A stretch of DNA of 64,000 nt from Bromus sterilis (Eukaryota; Streptophyta; Magnoliopsida; Poales; Poaceae): NCBI GenBank assembly GCA_950022295.1, contig OX465599.1, positions 276,665,501 to 276,729,500 on the forward strand, given 5' to 3'. Below are positions 1 to 9,629 of the stretch, in pieces; the first letter of the stretch is position 1, and every line of letters begins with the position of its first letter. Made by a program: the position numbers and the translations under genes. Under the pieces are notes generated by a model. It ran no database searches and was not told the DNA's origin. It was given only the letters and a program-made list of their open reading frames with translations.

Positions 1-12
1 CAAGTTTTTCAT

Positions 13-1149
13 ATGACTGTCGATCAATTTCTGGCCATCATCAATTTACCTCGTTTCGAAGGATTACCTCACAAGCTCCATGACTTACCTGCTGCAACTC
101 CAGCTGAATTCTCTACGCTTATGGATCCAGATGTCGTAGGAGATCACTACCCCACTGAGCCGAAGCCAAGACACTTGGTATTTGAAGCAAAGGCATGGTT
201 TTATATTCTATCGAAGACTTTGATGCCAATGCTCGATGTGCACGATGATTTTCCCATTCCAAATGATGTGAAACTTGCTCTGATGAAGTTAGTCCACGGT
301 CATCCCTTCGATTTTGAAGACTACTTCCTCAGAACTTTGGTGTCTTGTGCTGATGACCACAATTCCCACAAGCCATATGCACCATGGCTGATGGCAATCT
401 GCAATTACTCTCGGGACGTGCCATTCCCCGTATACATTTACCCGAAGATTTTCACTCCTCCTGTTCGTGAAGTATTGCAGGTTGTTGCTCGAACCACCGA
501 TCCTTTTGCTGAGCACACTGGCATCCGCACCCACTTAACAGAGCGAAATATTCGCTCGAAGTTTATAAAGCCAGTGCATCATTTGGAAGTTTCTCTTCGG
601 TCCCAGCAAATGCTTCAACATCACATTGATCAAGATTTCATTCAGAAGCAAGCTATGATGGACGAAATCAATCACCTGCGAAACATTGCCATGAACAACA
701 ATCAGATGCTGCGTGAATGCCTTCGCCGTGATTGGAAAGGTTTAAGGAAGTTCAATTCCCTCGGTCAACTTCAACGATGCGGGTTCGAAGAATATCCTCC
801 CCATCTGAATAGAAATTGGACAAATGATGCTCGAGTAGATCCCCCGGATCCCAATATCCCTCGTCTGCCGAAGAACAGAGATGTGCTCAATGTCGACGAC
901 TATTATCACATCACTATGGACACCCTCTCCTCCGACTCCGAGCAAGAAGAAGCCCCTCCTCAGCGTCAACCGAGAGTTTACTCGCCACATCCTCGAAGCC
1001 CCCGGACTCCGCCGGAATCGCAGCTGGAATCTTCTGGAGATCAACACTCCTTCCGCACGAAGATCACTCCTCCCGGCGCTCGTCCAATTCGTCGTGCTCC
1101 AACGCTCGCCGAATCTTCTCATCGTCGCCGGAGCCAGCCTCGCGAGTAG
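13..1149 (+). CDS. Retrotransposon-encoded protein of unknown function, 378 aa
   Basis: This is an uninterrupted frame from ATG at 13 to TAG at 1149. The first 200 residues look globular (LPRFEGLPHKLHDLP near the start, AKAWFYILSKTLMPM around residues 60-75, PYAPWLMAICNYSRD around 122-136). They resemble, from memory, proteins encoded by non-autonomous grass LTR elements and annotated as plant transposon proteins. Residues 200-245 are helical and rich in Gln, Met and Asn, possibly a coiled coil. The last 100 residues are acidic, then rich in Pro, Ser and Arg, and look disordered. There is no zinc knuckle, protease or RT motif. The true start may lie upstream of the window, since the ATG is only 13 bases in. 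It lies upstream of the polypurine tract and 3' LTR on the same strand, so it belongs to element X. Its function is unknown; a Gag-like structural role is a guess. Confidence 0.6.
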   Translation: MTVDQFLAIINLPRFEGLPHKLHDLPAATPAEFSTLMDPDVVGDHYPTEPKPRHLVFEAKAWFYILSKTLMPMLDVHDDFPIPNDVKLALMKLVHGHPFDFEDYFLRTLVSCADDHNSHKPYAPWLMAICNYSRDVPFPVYIYPKIFTPPVREVLQVVARTTDPFAEHTGIRTHLTERNIRSKFIKPVHHLEVSLRSQQMLQHHIDQDFIQKQAMMDEINHLRNIAMNNNQMLRECLRRDWKGLRKFNSLGQLQRCGFEEYPPHLNRNWTNDARVDPPDPNIPRLPKNRDVLNVDDYYHITMDTLSSDSEQEEAPPQRQPRVYSPHPRSPRTPPESQLESSGDQHSFRTKITPPGARPIRRAPTLAESSHRRRSQPRE

Positions 1150-1684
1150 GGATTTCTTTCGACCCTATCCTCTCGACTTTTTGTACGTTGTGACAAAAAG
1201 GGGGAGATGTAGTGGCATCGAAGAAATTAGTTTGCCTACGGGGTTAAGGGCTTTGCTTTTCATTCGATAAACTTTTGATCTTTGAGGTTTTCTGAGTAGT
1301 TTCAACAAACTTTCGATTCCCATTCGATCTGGTTGTAACTAACTCTAAGTAGGACTGTGAACTGCTACTCTTTTCGTAAGATATCTATCTGTTGCTTGCA
1401 ATACTTAACCTTTTGCAGGGAGTTATCTTTCATATAAGTTCACAGGTCATTCGAGGAGATTGCATATTTCTCATTGGACACTATCTGGAATGCAATTTCA
1501 CTCGCTAAGATTATTGATGTTTTTCCCTCGACTCTACTTGTCAAATATGCACTTCACAGGAAATCTTTATCTTACGTGCATACATCAAGGGGGAGTTCTT
1601 CATCAATCCTTAGCACTGGTTTATCATCGAAAACTCAAACTTTTTCAAATTATTTATCGATGCCTGTTTTGTCAACAATCGTCC
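1150..1684 (+). other. Noncoding 3' internal region of element X
   Basis: This tract lies between the stop codon of the 378-aa ORF and the polypurine tract. It contains no supported gene. The small frames here are shadows. It holds the two extra polypurine-like motifs. Confidence 0.5.
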
Positions 1685-1697
1685 AAAAAGGGGGAGA
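1685..1697 (+). promoter_or_regulatory. Polypurine tract of element X
   Basis: AAAAAGGGGGAGA lies directly before the TG that starts the putative 3' LTR, where plus-strand DNA synthesis would begin. The identical 13-mer occurs at 1195-1207, and a shorter form (CAAGGGGGA) at about 1585-1593. Confidence 0.6.
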
Positions 1698-1698
1698 T

Positions 1699-2963
1699 TG
1701 TAAGAGCAAGTTTTGCCCCCCGAAGGTTTTGGACATTGTTGGACAAAGCAGAAGTGGAACTAATATTGTTTTCGAGTATAAACAGATACTTAGGTTCCGA
1801 GAGAATGGAGTTTGCATGTAGAAGGTCGAAGGACAACTCGCTGCAGTGAAGCTGCAGCTATCTACCGAAACCTTTGAAGGAAGACGACCCCTAAAAATGT
1901 CGTGGAAGGAGATGTTCCTCTCGAGCAAAAGCGCAACGAGGAGAAAGCTGAAGCTGGTCGAAGACTTAGTCTTTTTGCTAGCTTCTCTTTATCTCTTGAG
2001 TCGTAGGAAAAACCGTACTATTAAGAGGGGTTTGCTAGTTGAGATCTTAGTTGAAGTGAACTTGCTCTGCTCAACCAAAACCCACAAAAGCCTACCGAGA
2101 GAAATCTTACTGAGTCGAGTGAATAGCTCGAAGGCAAAGTCATCGCACTTCGTGCCTTCGAGAAAGAACTCGTTCGGTAAGTCAGCTTACTTGTTCCTTA
2201 AGTAAAGTTGCGTAGTGATTGGAATCCGACCGTTGTAGACACGCGTCAAGCGGTTGCATCGGGTCACTTCAGTCATTTTACCCATCGGGATCGCCAACTA
2301 TAAATACCCCGCACCTACCCGCCATTTCGGGTTGGCTGCTCCACTGAAGATTCTAAGACAGAAGTCTGTGAGCATCCCAAGAGAAATTTATCGAGAGAAA
2401 ACCAAATCCCAAGCCTGAGCTAAGTTGAGCAATTCACTATGACTTAGGTTGAGATTAGCCGATCTTTTTATCTTGGAGAACTGCAAGTCTCCTAGACGGT
2501 TAGGCGTCGCTTGTCAAGAAGTCGAAGAGTAATTGTCACTGTTGAAGGAAGTTTGTAAAGGTCTCGGAGATGTCCTGAATCATCTACCACGAGTGAAAAC
2601 TGGACAAGCTCGAGGAGTTTGTTGCAGTGGAGAATAGGACGGAGAGAGTTTTGCTCCAGGTGTTCAATCACCAGTCCCTCCAACCAGACGTAGCACTTTG
2701 TAGAGTGTGAACTGGTTTACCAAACATCGTCGTGTCAGGCTCGTTTTCCTTCATACATTTAAATTAAGTATTCTCTCGTAGCCTGTATGCCTTCGATGTT
2801 TCCCTTCGCCCTTAATTCTTTCGAGCTATGCATTACCCTCGATACTGTATTTCCTTCGAGATGTTCTTAGTCCTTCGCAGTTTGCATGAATTCCTTCTAA
2901 GTTCCTTAGAATTTTTAGAAGTGATCATTCACCCCCTCCCCCTCTGATCATTCTTGAGCTTTC
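1699..2963 (+). repeat. Putative 3' LTR of element X
   Basis: The LTR starts TGTAAGAGC right after the polypurine tract. A TATA box (TATAAATA, 2299-2306) lies about 600 bp in, followed by a T-rich region and a C-rich stretch near 2930. The right boundary is approximate because no second LTR copy is present for comparison. Confidence 0.5.
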
Positions 2964-3372
2964 ACCCCTTTTATGTTTTTCCTGATCGGCCACTGCAGTC
3001 GACGTTGGAGCCCAGGAGCAGGAGTACCCCGGAGGTGCCTACTACTACGTCGAGCCCCCCTTTGACCAGGACCAGGAGTAGTTTGAAGGTTCCCAGGAAG
3101 GAGGCCTCGCCTGTTCGATCTGTTGTTATTTGTGCTAGCCTTCTTAAGGAAACCTTGTATCCTTGTGTCTGTACTCAGATACTATTGCTTCCGCTAACTT
3201 TGTGCTCTCGACCTGTTGTATTCGAGGCCTCGTGGCCCCTGGCTTGTATTAAACAACTTGTATTATTTTATTTGTAGAGTTGTGTTGTGATATCTCATCG
3301 TGAGTCCCTGATTTCGATCGTGTACTTTGCGTGTATGATTACTGTACACGATCTAATTTTGGGGGCGTCACA
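2964..3372 (-). repeat. Truncated Gypsy LTR starting TGTGACGCCCCC
   Basis: Read on the minus strand from 3372, the sequence starts TGTGACGCCCCC and continues with a series of blocks (ACACGCAAA, GATATCACAACACAACTC, GAAGGCTAGCACAAA, CTACTCCTGGTC). From memory these match the 5' part of a Triticeae Gypsy LTR group of the WHAM/Sabrina type. Only about 410 bp remain. The LTR start cuts into the protease reading frame of element K, so it was inserted into or recombined with K. The family name is from memory and unverified. Confidence 0.5.
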
Positions 3373-3543
3373 GTACTTCAGATTTAGCTTGGCACATAAC
3401 TCCTTGCTTGCGAGGTTGCGGCAGCTACCTCCATCAATGATCACTTTGCAAGCTTTGTTGGGGCCATCTAATGCTTTTGTTTGGAACAAATTGCAGCGCT
3501 GAGATTCATTTTGTGGCTGCACAGTAAGAGCATGCTGTGACAC
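3373..3543 (-). pseudogene. Start of retroviral-type aspartic protease, element K (truncated)
   Basis: The frame reads QRCNLFQTKALDGPNKAC, then IIDGGSCRNLASKELCAKLNLKY, the catalytic-loop region of a chromovirus protease with the Asp-Gly-Gly-Ser active-site variant. Homology stops where the TGTGACGCC LTR fragment starts at 3372. It lies in a different frame from gag, so at least one frameshift separates them. Confidence 0.65.
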
Positions 3544-4820
3544 ATGCCTTCTTCACTGTTGTATCCCTCGTCATCGAATCCGGATGGGTCTTCATCATCA
3601 CCGGTTTCATACTCGTCGGTGTCCTCATTAATGAACATGAACTTTCTATTCGGGCAATATCTCTTGAAGTGACCCGGATTACCGCAAGCATGACAAGTCA
3701 TCTCTCGAGAACGTGCTGTAGACATATTGGAGCCTGCACTGGTGGCAGGAGTAGCCGGCTTCTTTGCCATAGAAGCATTGGCGGCTGGTTTGGAGTATGA
3801 AGAAGAAGTACGGTTGGTAGCACCATTGCTCTCCATAGGCGCGGCAGACGACATCCTAGAAGAAAGCCTGCTAGAGGATGAGTATCTTGATTTAAGCTGG
3901 GCCTCTTCTACAAGCTGTGACTCCGCCTCTCTGGCATCATGTAAGAGCTCATTCATATTAGTGTATTGATGATGTTGAACAATACCCTTGATCTGAAATC
4001 TTAATCCATGGATAAAACATTGCATAGTCATCTCAATAGATTCTCGGACTCGTGCACGCTGCAACAACATATCCATCTCCATATAGTATGCATCAACGGA
4101 CATCGTGCCTTGCTTCAATTGTTGCAATTTATCAAAGATAGTCCGTAAATAATTTGTGGGAATAAAACAAGCCCGCATGGTTGCTCGCATATCACGCCAT
4201 GTACGAATAGGCATCTCATTGGCCTCTTGTATGTCACTCATGACTCCATCCCACCATCGCAAAGCATACCCATCAAATTCTGAGGAAGCAAGTTTGATCT
4301 TCCTATCTTAAGTATAGTCATGTAAACGCCATAAATTCTCAATCTTGAGCTCCCAAGTGAGATACTCTTCCACATCCGTGGAGACTTCAAATTTGGGAAT
4401 TGAAAATTTGGGCTTGCCCAAACCATCATCGTCCTGAAGTGGTATACATCGTGCACGAAGACCAAGGAGAGGTTGGTGATTCTGTCCGGGAACACCACGG
4501 CCACGGCCATTAGCGCCCCTCACAACATCATTGTCGTCCTGGACACTACCTTCATCGTCATTGCCTTCAGGTTGGCGTTGGGCGACAGGATCCCGCATAG
4601 CATTGATCGCGGTTGTCAATTGCTGGATGCTTGTTTCAAGTCCATTAACTTGCGCTTGCAAAGCAGTGACAGAAGCTTGTGTACCAACCAACTTCATATT
4701 ATTCTCTTGAAGATCAGTAACAAGAGGTTCAATGGATGTATCAATCTTGTTGGTCAAATGATCTCGGAGACCTTCATACGCCTCCCATGTAACTGGTGTA
4801 TCCTTATCCTATTTCTGCAT
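3468..4820 (-). pseudogene. gag: gag of CRM-like element K (broken)
   Basis: This encoded the capsid/nucleocapsid polyprotein that would package element RNA in cytoplasmic particles. Visible parts, in order: an N-terminal segment with a probable coiled coil (heptad-like Leu/Ile/Val around MKLVGTQASVTALQAQ), the Gag core (EEYLTWELKIENLW, then YALRWWDGV, then AYYMEMDMLLQRARVRES), a Ser/Pro/Ala linker, and one CCHC zinc knuckle (CHACGNPGHFKRYC, near 3690), then an acidic tail. The likely original start is the ATG at 4820. A TAG three codons downstream (4809-4811) and a TAA at 4308-4310 interrupt the same frame. The gag frame ends at 3468, while the protease motif is in another frame from about 3543, so there is also a frame change. 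Not functional. CRM assignment is fairly confident. Confidence 0.75.
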
Positions 4821-5535
4821 CACATCAAAACCACTTTGAGACTTGATTAGTAGGTTAGTGCACTAAATCAAAATTGTTTGGTGGACACCCACAACTCACT
4901 TAAAGCTGACAAGAAAAGGTGAATCTTACCGTTCCAAAGTGAATAGCAATGTTTACCCGTTCGGATGGAGTACTAGTGCACGGATGTGATGAAGTGAATA
5001 CCCGATTAAAAGAGTGAACACACGACAAAGCAGGATATATGTGGTGGAGCTATAGGTATGGTACCCTAACTACACCGAAATCAAGTCCAATGTTGATCGT
5101 GTGATACAAACCCATGGAAAAACTCACACAGTGGAGACAAAAGAAGCCAGGCCTCTCAAAAGATCACCACTATGATATGTCCTTTCTAGCACTTGTATAT
5201 CTCTTTGCACTCTTGGATAACTCTTTTTGATCACTCTTCCCTTTTTTTGGCTGACTCTTTTCCACACTTGTCAAAATTGCTACAGTACTGCTACAATAAT
5301 TTTTACTTTTCTACAGTAAAAACTGGCTCTTTAGGCCACAATATGTCGCACCGCGGAGAAAATTTCGGGAAAGAACACAATGAAACAGCAAACTATAACA
5401 ATGACTCCGATGCAATCTAAGTTATGGCAAAGCTAGAAACCCTAATATATTTGTAAGGCTTTTTCTGGATAGGACGAAAACAAAATCAATCTAAAGGATG
5501 AATTGGGTGGATGCTTACCGAGGTAACACTGGAAA
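4821..5535 (-). other. 5' leader of element K between PBS and gag
   Basis: No gene is seen. Its position between PBS and gag makes it the untranslated leader, where a packaging signal would be expected. No specific structure was recognised. Confidence 0.5.
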
Positions 5536-5545
5536 TCTGATACCA
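5536..5545 (-). promoter_or_regulatory. Primer-binding site (tRNA-iMet type), element K
   Basis: The minus strand reads TGGTATCAGA, complementary to the 3' end of plant initiator tRNA-Met. It lies 3 bases inside the LTR end at 5549. This fixes both the orientation and the LTR boundary. Confidence 0.85.
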
Positions 5546-5906
5546 AGATGATATGGGGTGGACCGATCTTCTCAGTAAGCGTGCGGTGAATATGAGGGCG
5601 ATATGAGATAACTTGTATGTAGCCGATGAACTCTCCTCGCTAGATCCCTGTTGCCAATGCGACAGCTCTCTACCCTTTGGATATTCATAACTTCACACAC
5701 TTGTGCAACGTAGCCGTCGACCACGAGACGGTAATTTGCAATCTACTAATTCCCAGTGGAACAACAGATCACACAAAACTTGCAGTAGCAACACTTCAGA
5801 TCGATATGAATTGAAGTATATGATTCAATATGATTGCTTGTAGAAATTCTCAAGAACTAGGGTTTATCTAAACGTGGTTTAACCCTAAAATTCGCAGGGG
5901 GTCCGG

Positions 5907-5914
5907 TATTTATA
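5907..5914 (-). promoter_or_regulatory. TATA box in K LTR
   Basis: TATAAATA on the minus strand lies about 490 bp downstream of the LTR start and just downstream of the palindrome array. Transcription would run towards the PBS and gag. Confidence 0.6.
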
Positions 5915-5976
5915 AGCTAAGGGGTGTCAAACTCGGATACAAGGCCGCAACCCTTCAGATCTGCGCGGGGGCAGTT

Positions 5977-6281
5977 CGGACGTCCGATGGGTTTCAGACG
6001 TCCGATGTGTAGGACGTCCGAATCGTGTCGGACGTCCGAATCGTGTCGGACGTCCGAATCGTGTCAGACTTCCGGCTGTTTTGACATCGGTTCTGTACTC
6101 GGGTATCGTCTCGAAGGACTTCATGTCAGACGTTCGTCAACTTTCAGAAGTCCGTCGTGTTGGACGTTCGAATCATGTCGGAAGTCCGTCGAAAATAGCA
6201 ACCCTTCTGTAACTTGGCGTCATCGAGGCTTCGTAGGTCCTGGCCTCCGATATCGGACGTCCGAAATGGGTCGGACGTCCA
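5977..6281 (-). repeat. Array of CGGACGTCCG palindromes in the K U3
   Basis: About a dozen copies or near copies of the self-complementary 10-mer CGGACGTCCG occur. Three are in tandem with an 18-bp period (about 6011-6066), and others are scattered to 6281. The core GACGTC is the C-box, a known class of plant bZIP binding site. The array lies immediately upstream of the TATA box in transcription direction. Confidence 0.6.
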
Positions 6282-6411
6282 AAAGTTGGAGCTTCTTTCA
6301 TCTTCTCCTCCTTCTGGATCCTCACTTCGTCATGATACCTGATTATGCAAACATACAAAGGTTTAGGCAGTATAAAGTTCTCATTACATGACATATCATA
6401 ATCTATTAAGG

Positions 6412-6560
6412 GCTAGTTCACCTGTTGTTCTATCAACTTTGCACGAGCTCTTGTAATAGGTCCAATTATGATTTTATCATCCTTCTTTTTTGTTGAATCA
6501 ACTTGTTCTTCATGACGAATTGGAGATGTGTTGGTAGTAAGGATGTCCTCATCAAACTGC
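6412..6560 (-). pseudogene. C-terminal end of pol (integrase tail), chromovirus
   Basis: The minus-strand frame ends GPITRARAKLIEQQVN and a stop at 6412-6414. This is the GPxTRARA tail typical, from memory, of cereal chromovirus polyproteins. An in-frame TGA lies a few codons before QFDEDI. Similarity fades by about 6560, before the CT microsatellite. It lies 14 bp outside the LTR, where the 3' end of pol belongs. Confidence 0.6.
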
Positions 6561-6600
6561 GTGCCTCACAACGGAAGCAAAGCTCGATGAAGGAGGTGAT

Positions 6601-6640
6601 CTCTCTCTCTCTCCCTCTCTCCCTCCCTCCCTCCCTCCCT
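6601..6640. repeat. CT / CCCT microsatellite
   Basis: A run of CT dinucleotides passes into CCCT tetranucleotides. It marks the right edge of recognisable chromovirus sequence. Confidence 0.9.
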
Positions 6641-7071
6641 TCGTTTATCTATCTATCATTCATTGTTTGTTTATTAGGAACAACATTGCATATTTAAACG
6701 TTGTTCATATAAATTGTTGGAAGTGACTAGCAGATAGTTGCCTGAAAATTCAAAAGGATTCTAATCGAGCGCGATCGGTCGCACATGAGATGGGAGAGAC
6801 CAAACCACCCGATCGCTAGAAGGTGTTCCCACCGTTCGCTCTAGGATGTATTATCTAGCGCGACCTCTAGTGGGCCAATGGCCCAATTAACTTCCTTATA
6901 TTTTGTCAAAGAAATATTAATAAAAAATAATATTAAAATAATATAAAATACATGTTAGCTGTAACAAATGCATGTTTTAAATCTAAAACAATTGGTATGA
7001 AAATATTATCTAAAAATGGAAAAAATTAAATTCCACGGTCTAAAAGTAGAATTGCCATCGTGATGCTACAG
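6641..7071. other. AT-rich tract, no gene seen
   Basis: The right half has the GCCATGG / CCACGGTC style of short AT-rich repeats also seen after 8435. The solo LTR at 7077-8430 therefore interrupts one continuous host tract. An earlier segment (6760-6880) is GC-richer with GATCG palindromes. No coding capacity is supported. Confidence 0.5.
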
Positions 7072-7076
7072 AATGT

Positions 7077-8430
7077 TGATACGTCCCAAACGTATCTATA
7101 ATTTCTGCTTGCTCCATGCATGTTTTGTGTGACTTTGCCATGTTTTGCTTGAACTTTCATACACTTTTGAACCTATTTTGACTAACCTATTAACTCAGTG
7201 CACCCAGTTGCCAGTTTCTGTTTTATGTTGTTTTTGTATTTCAGGTTTTCCGGCCATTAAAAGTGCTCCAAAAATTCCAGGAAAAATATATAAAAAATCA
7301 GCGCAACAGAACCTTCCGGAATCACCAAGAGAGGGAAGAGGGGCCACCACCAGGCAGCCAGGAGGGCAGGTGGCGCGGCCCCACCCTGGGCCGCACCAGG
7401 GACCCTCCTGACTGCCTCGTGGGCCCCCTCGATGCCCCCCTTCGCCTATATTTACCCCTCGGGGTGGAAACCCCTAATATCGATCTCTTTCTCGCGAACT
7501 CACCTCTGTACCGCCGCCGCCGCCGTTTCAAGATCGGGGCTGCCTGGAGAAGCTGCCCCGGCACCCTGCCGGAAGGAGGAACCCCCTCCGGGAGACCATC
7601 CATAGCCATGGACGCCTCCCGGATGTGCCGTGAGTAGTCCCCCTTGGACCATGGGTCCGTGACCAGTAGCTATGTGATGAATCTCTCCCCCTTTTGTGCT
7701 TCCACTTTCGAGTCCTCGTGAGCTGCCTCACATGATCGAGGCATCTATGTAATTTCTGCTGTTGCTATGCTGAGTTCTTTTACGCAAAGTTCTTTTAATG
7801 CAGTTATCTGTTGCTTTGAGTTTACACTTTGGGTGGGATTCGCAACTTAATACCAACGAGATGTTCTGGATAGATATCTCAAGGTGGATGATTCGTAGTA
7901 GATGCAGATGGATTTCGGTCTACTTACCTTGGCGTACTGCCTATTTCTTTTGAGCCCTTCCTTTCTTTGCAACATAGTTAGCATTGCGGTGCCTTCATAA
8001 TCCTGTCAATTTCCCAACTGTGATTTGTTTAACTCGCTAGCACTTTTATCGTCTTTTGGGAGAGAGACATCACTAGTGAAAATCACGGGACCCCGGTCCA
8101 TCTTCACATTATTGTGCACACCCTCAATTTACTTTCAGCTTTTAGTTTCCTTTGCACCTTTTATCTCTTGCGTTGATCCTTTGTAAACGACAAGGCCGGA
8201 GGAATTGACAACTCCTCTTTACTCGTTGGGAGCAAAGTTATTTGTTGCTGTGTGCAGGTCCACGACAACACCCTAGTCAGGAAGCAATTTCTGGCGACGT
8301 TGCCACCTACTTGTATCTCCTGAGTCCTACTGGTTCGATAACCTTGGTATCTTCACCGAGGGAAACTTGCTGCTGCACTGCATCTCAAACCTTCCACTTG
8401 GGGTAACCAACGAGGGGCGAGAAGCCATCA
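7077..8430 (+). repeat. Solo LTR of the TGATACG family
   Basis: This is a complete 1354-bp LTR, TGATACGTCCC to GCCATCA, with no internal domain. It is flanked by the 5-bp TSD AATGT (7072-7076 and 8431-8435). A full element therefore inserted here and was reduced by recombination between its LTRs. It contains the U3 hairpin and TATA box. In U5 there is an unusual PBS-like stretch (8282-8305) absent at this position from other copies. Confidence 0.85.
7372..7454 (+). promoter_or_regulatory. U3 hairpin plus TATA box of solo LTR
   Basis: Arms GGCGCGGCC (7372-7380) and GGCCGCACC (7389-7397) are separated by 8 nt, with one mismatch. TATATTTA is at 7447-7454, 50 bp downstream. The same geometry recurs in the other LTRs of this family. 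Confidence 0.6.
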
Positions 8431-8435
8431 AATGT

Positions 8436-9629
8436 AAAATGCAATTCTTTAATACTAAAAATGTCATGGTTTTAAATTTTATTTTCCATGCTACAAAATT
8501 TAAATTTGCCATCATTCAATAATAAAAATTGCCATGGTCTAAAATTGTAATAGACATGGTGTAGCAACTATAAATTTATCATGAACTAAATTTTTCATCT
8601 CCTCATAAAAGAAAATTGGCATGGTCCAGAACAATAAATTTTCCACGGTAATGAACTTAAATTCCACTATTCAAAAAAAAATGCCATGCTACAAGGACTC
8701 AATTTGTCATCATTCGATAATAAACCGCCATGACGTCAACTTACAATTATCATGGTTTAGGAACTAAAATTTTCCATTCCGCATCACCTAAATTTATCAT
8801 CACCTCGAAAAATAAAAAATTGCCATGGTCCAAAAACTACAATTACTATGCTGGAGAAACTAAAATTGTCATGCTAAAAAATAAAAATTCCCATTGTTTA
8901 TGTACTACAAATCCATCGTATATTTAGGATAGTAAAACTGAGCCTAAAGCGAGCCCTCTCAGGCATCCTCGCTTAAGAGCCGTTAGATTTCGTGGTTAAA
9001 ACGTTCATGACCGTTTGATCTGAATTCAGGTTGCAAAATGGGCCAACTGTCCTAATGGGCTGCTACTCCGGTAGCATTTTCGAAGGCATGTGGTTAATCC
9101 GGTCCATTTTCATGAACTAAATTTGTCATCTCCTCATAAAAGAAAATTGGCATGGTCCAGAAAAATAAATTTGCCACGGTAATGAACTTAAATTCCACCA
9201 TTCAAATAAAAATAAAAATGCCATGCTTTAAAACTAAAAATATCATGGTCTTAAATTTTATTTACCATGCTACAAGGACTCAATTTTTCATCATTCAATA
9301 ATAAACTACCATGACGTCAACTTACAATTTCAATGGTTTAGGAACTAAAATTTTCCATTCCGCATCACCTAAATTTATTATCACCTCAAAAAATAAAAAA
9401 TTGCCATGGTCCAAAAACTACAATTACTATGCTGGGGAAACTAAATTTTTTCATTGTTTATGTACTACAAATCCATCGTATATTTAGGACAGTAAAACTG
9501 AGCCTAAAGCGAGCCCTCTCAGGCATCCTCGCTTATGAGCCGTTAGATTTCGTGGTTAAAACGTTCATGACCGTCTGATCTGAATTCAGGTTTCAAACGG
9601 GGCCAACTGTCCTAATGGGCTGCTACTCC
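8436..9629. repeat. AT-rich tract with a 0.5-kb direct duplication
   Basis: Copy 1 (8579-9069) and copy 2 (9110-9629) are nearly identical direct repeats separated by about 40 bp. Copy 2 carries an extra stretch of about 60 bp near 9215. Both are built of short units around TGCCATGG or CATGCTACAA, and both end in a GC-richer block (GAGCCCTCTCAGGCATCC). No coding frame is supported. It could be the subterminal region of a DNA transposon, but no terminal inverted repeats were identified. Confidence 0.7.

Larger units (their letters stand above)
1..2963 (+). mobile_element. LTR retrotransposon X, 3' portion
   Basis: The left part is internal sequence with a 378-aa ORF. It is followed by about 550 bp of noncoding DNA, a polypurine tract at 1685-1697 and a sequence with LTR properties from 1699 (TG start, TATA box at 2299). 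The 5' half lies outside the window. The right end is not sharp: it is placed near 2963, where similarity to another LTR type begins, so X is probably truncated there. No reverse transcriptase is visible, so the superfamily cannot be assigned. Confidence 0.6.
5549..6398 (-). repeat. LTR of CRM-like element K
   Basis: This 850-bp LTR has matched termini, TGATATG and CATATCA. The PBS follows its 3' end. It contains a minus-strand TATA box at 5907-5914 and a U3 region full of GGACGTCC palindromes. A pol C-terminal frame ends just outside the U3 end. Confidence 0.8.
3373..6570 (-). mobile_element. CRM-type chromovirus remnant (element K)
   Basis: On the minus strand the order is pol C-terminus (about 6560-6412), LTR (6398-5549), tRNA-iMet-type PBS (5545-5536), leader, gag (4820-3468) and the first part of protease (to 3373). 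The Gag sequence and the IIDGGSCRNLASKEL protease motif resemble the cereal centromeric CRM/Cereba group from memory. Protease is cut by the adjoining LTR fragment, and RT, RNase H and most of IN are missing. The single LTR has pol on one side and gag on the other. This is the arrangement of a recombined or tandem element, not of a normal provirus end. Confidence 0.7.

Noticed and set aside
6011..6066. 18-bp tandem repeats considered as a CRISPR-like array
   Set aside because: No unique spacers, plant context, and location in an LTR U3; they are promoter repeats.
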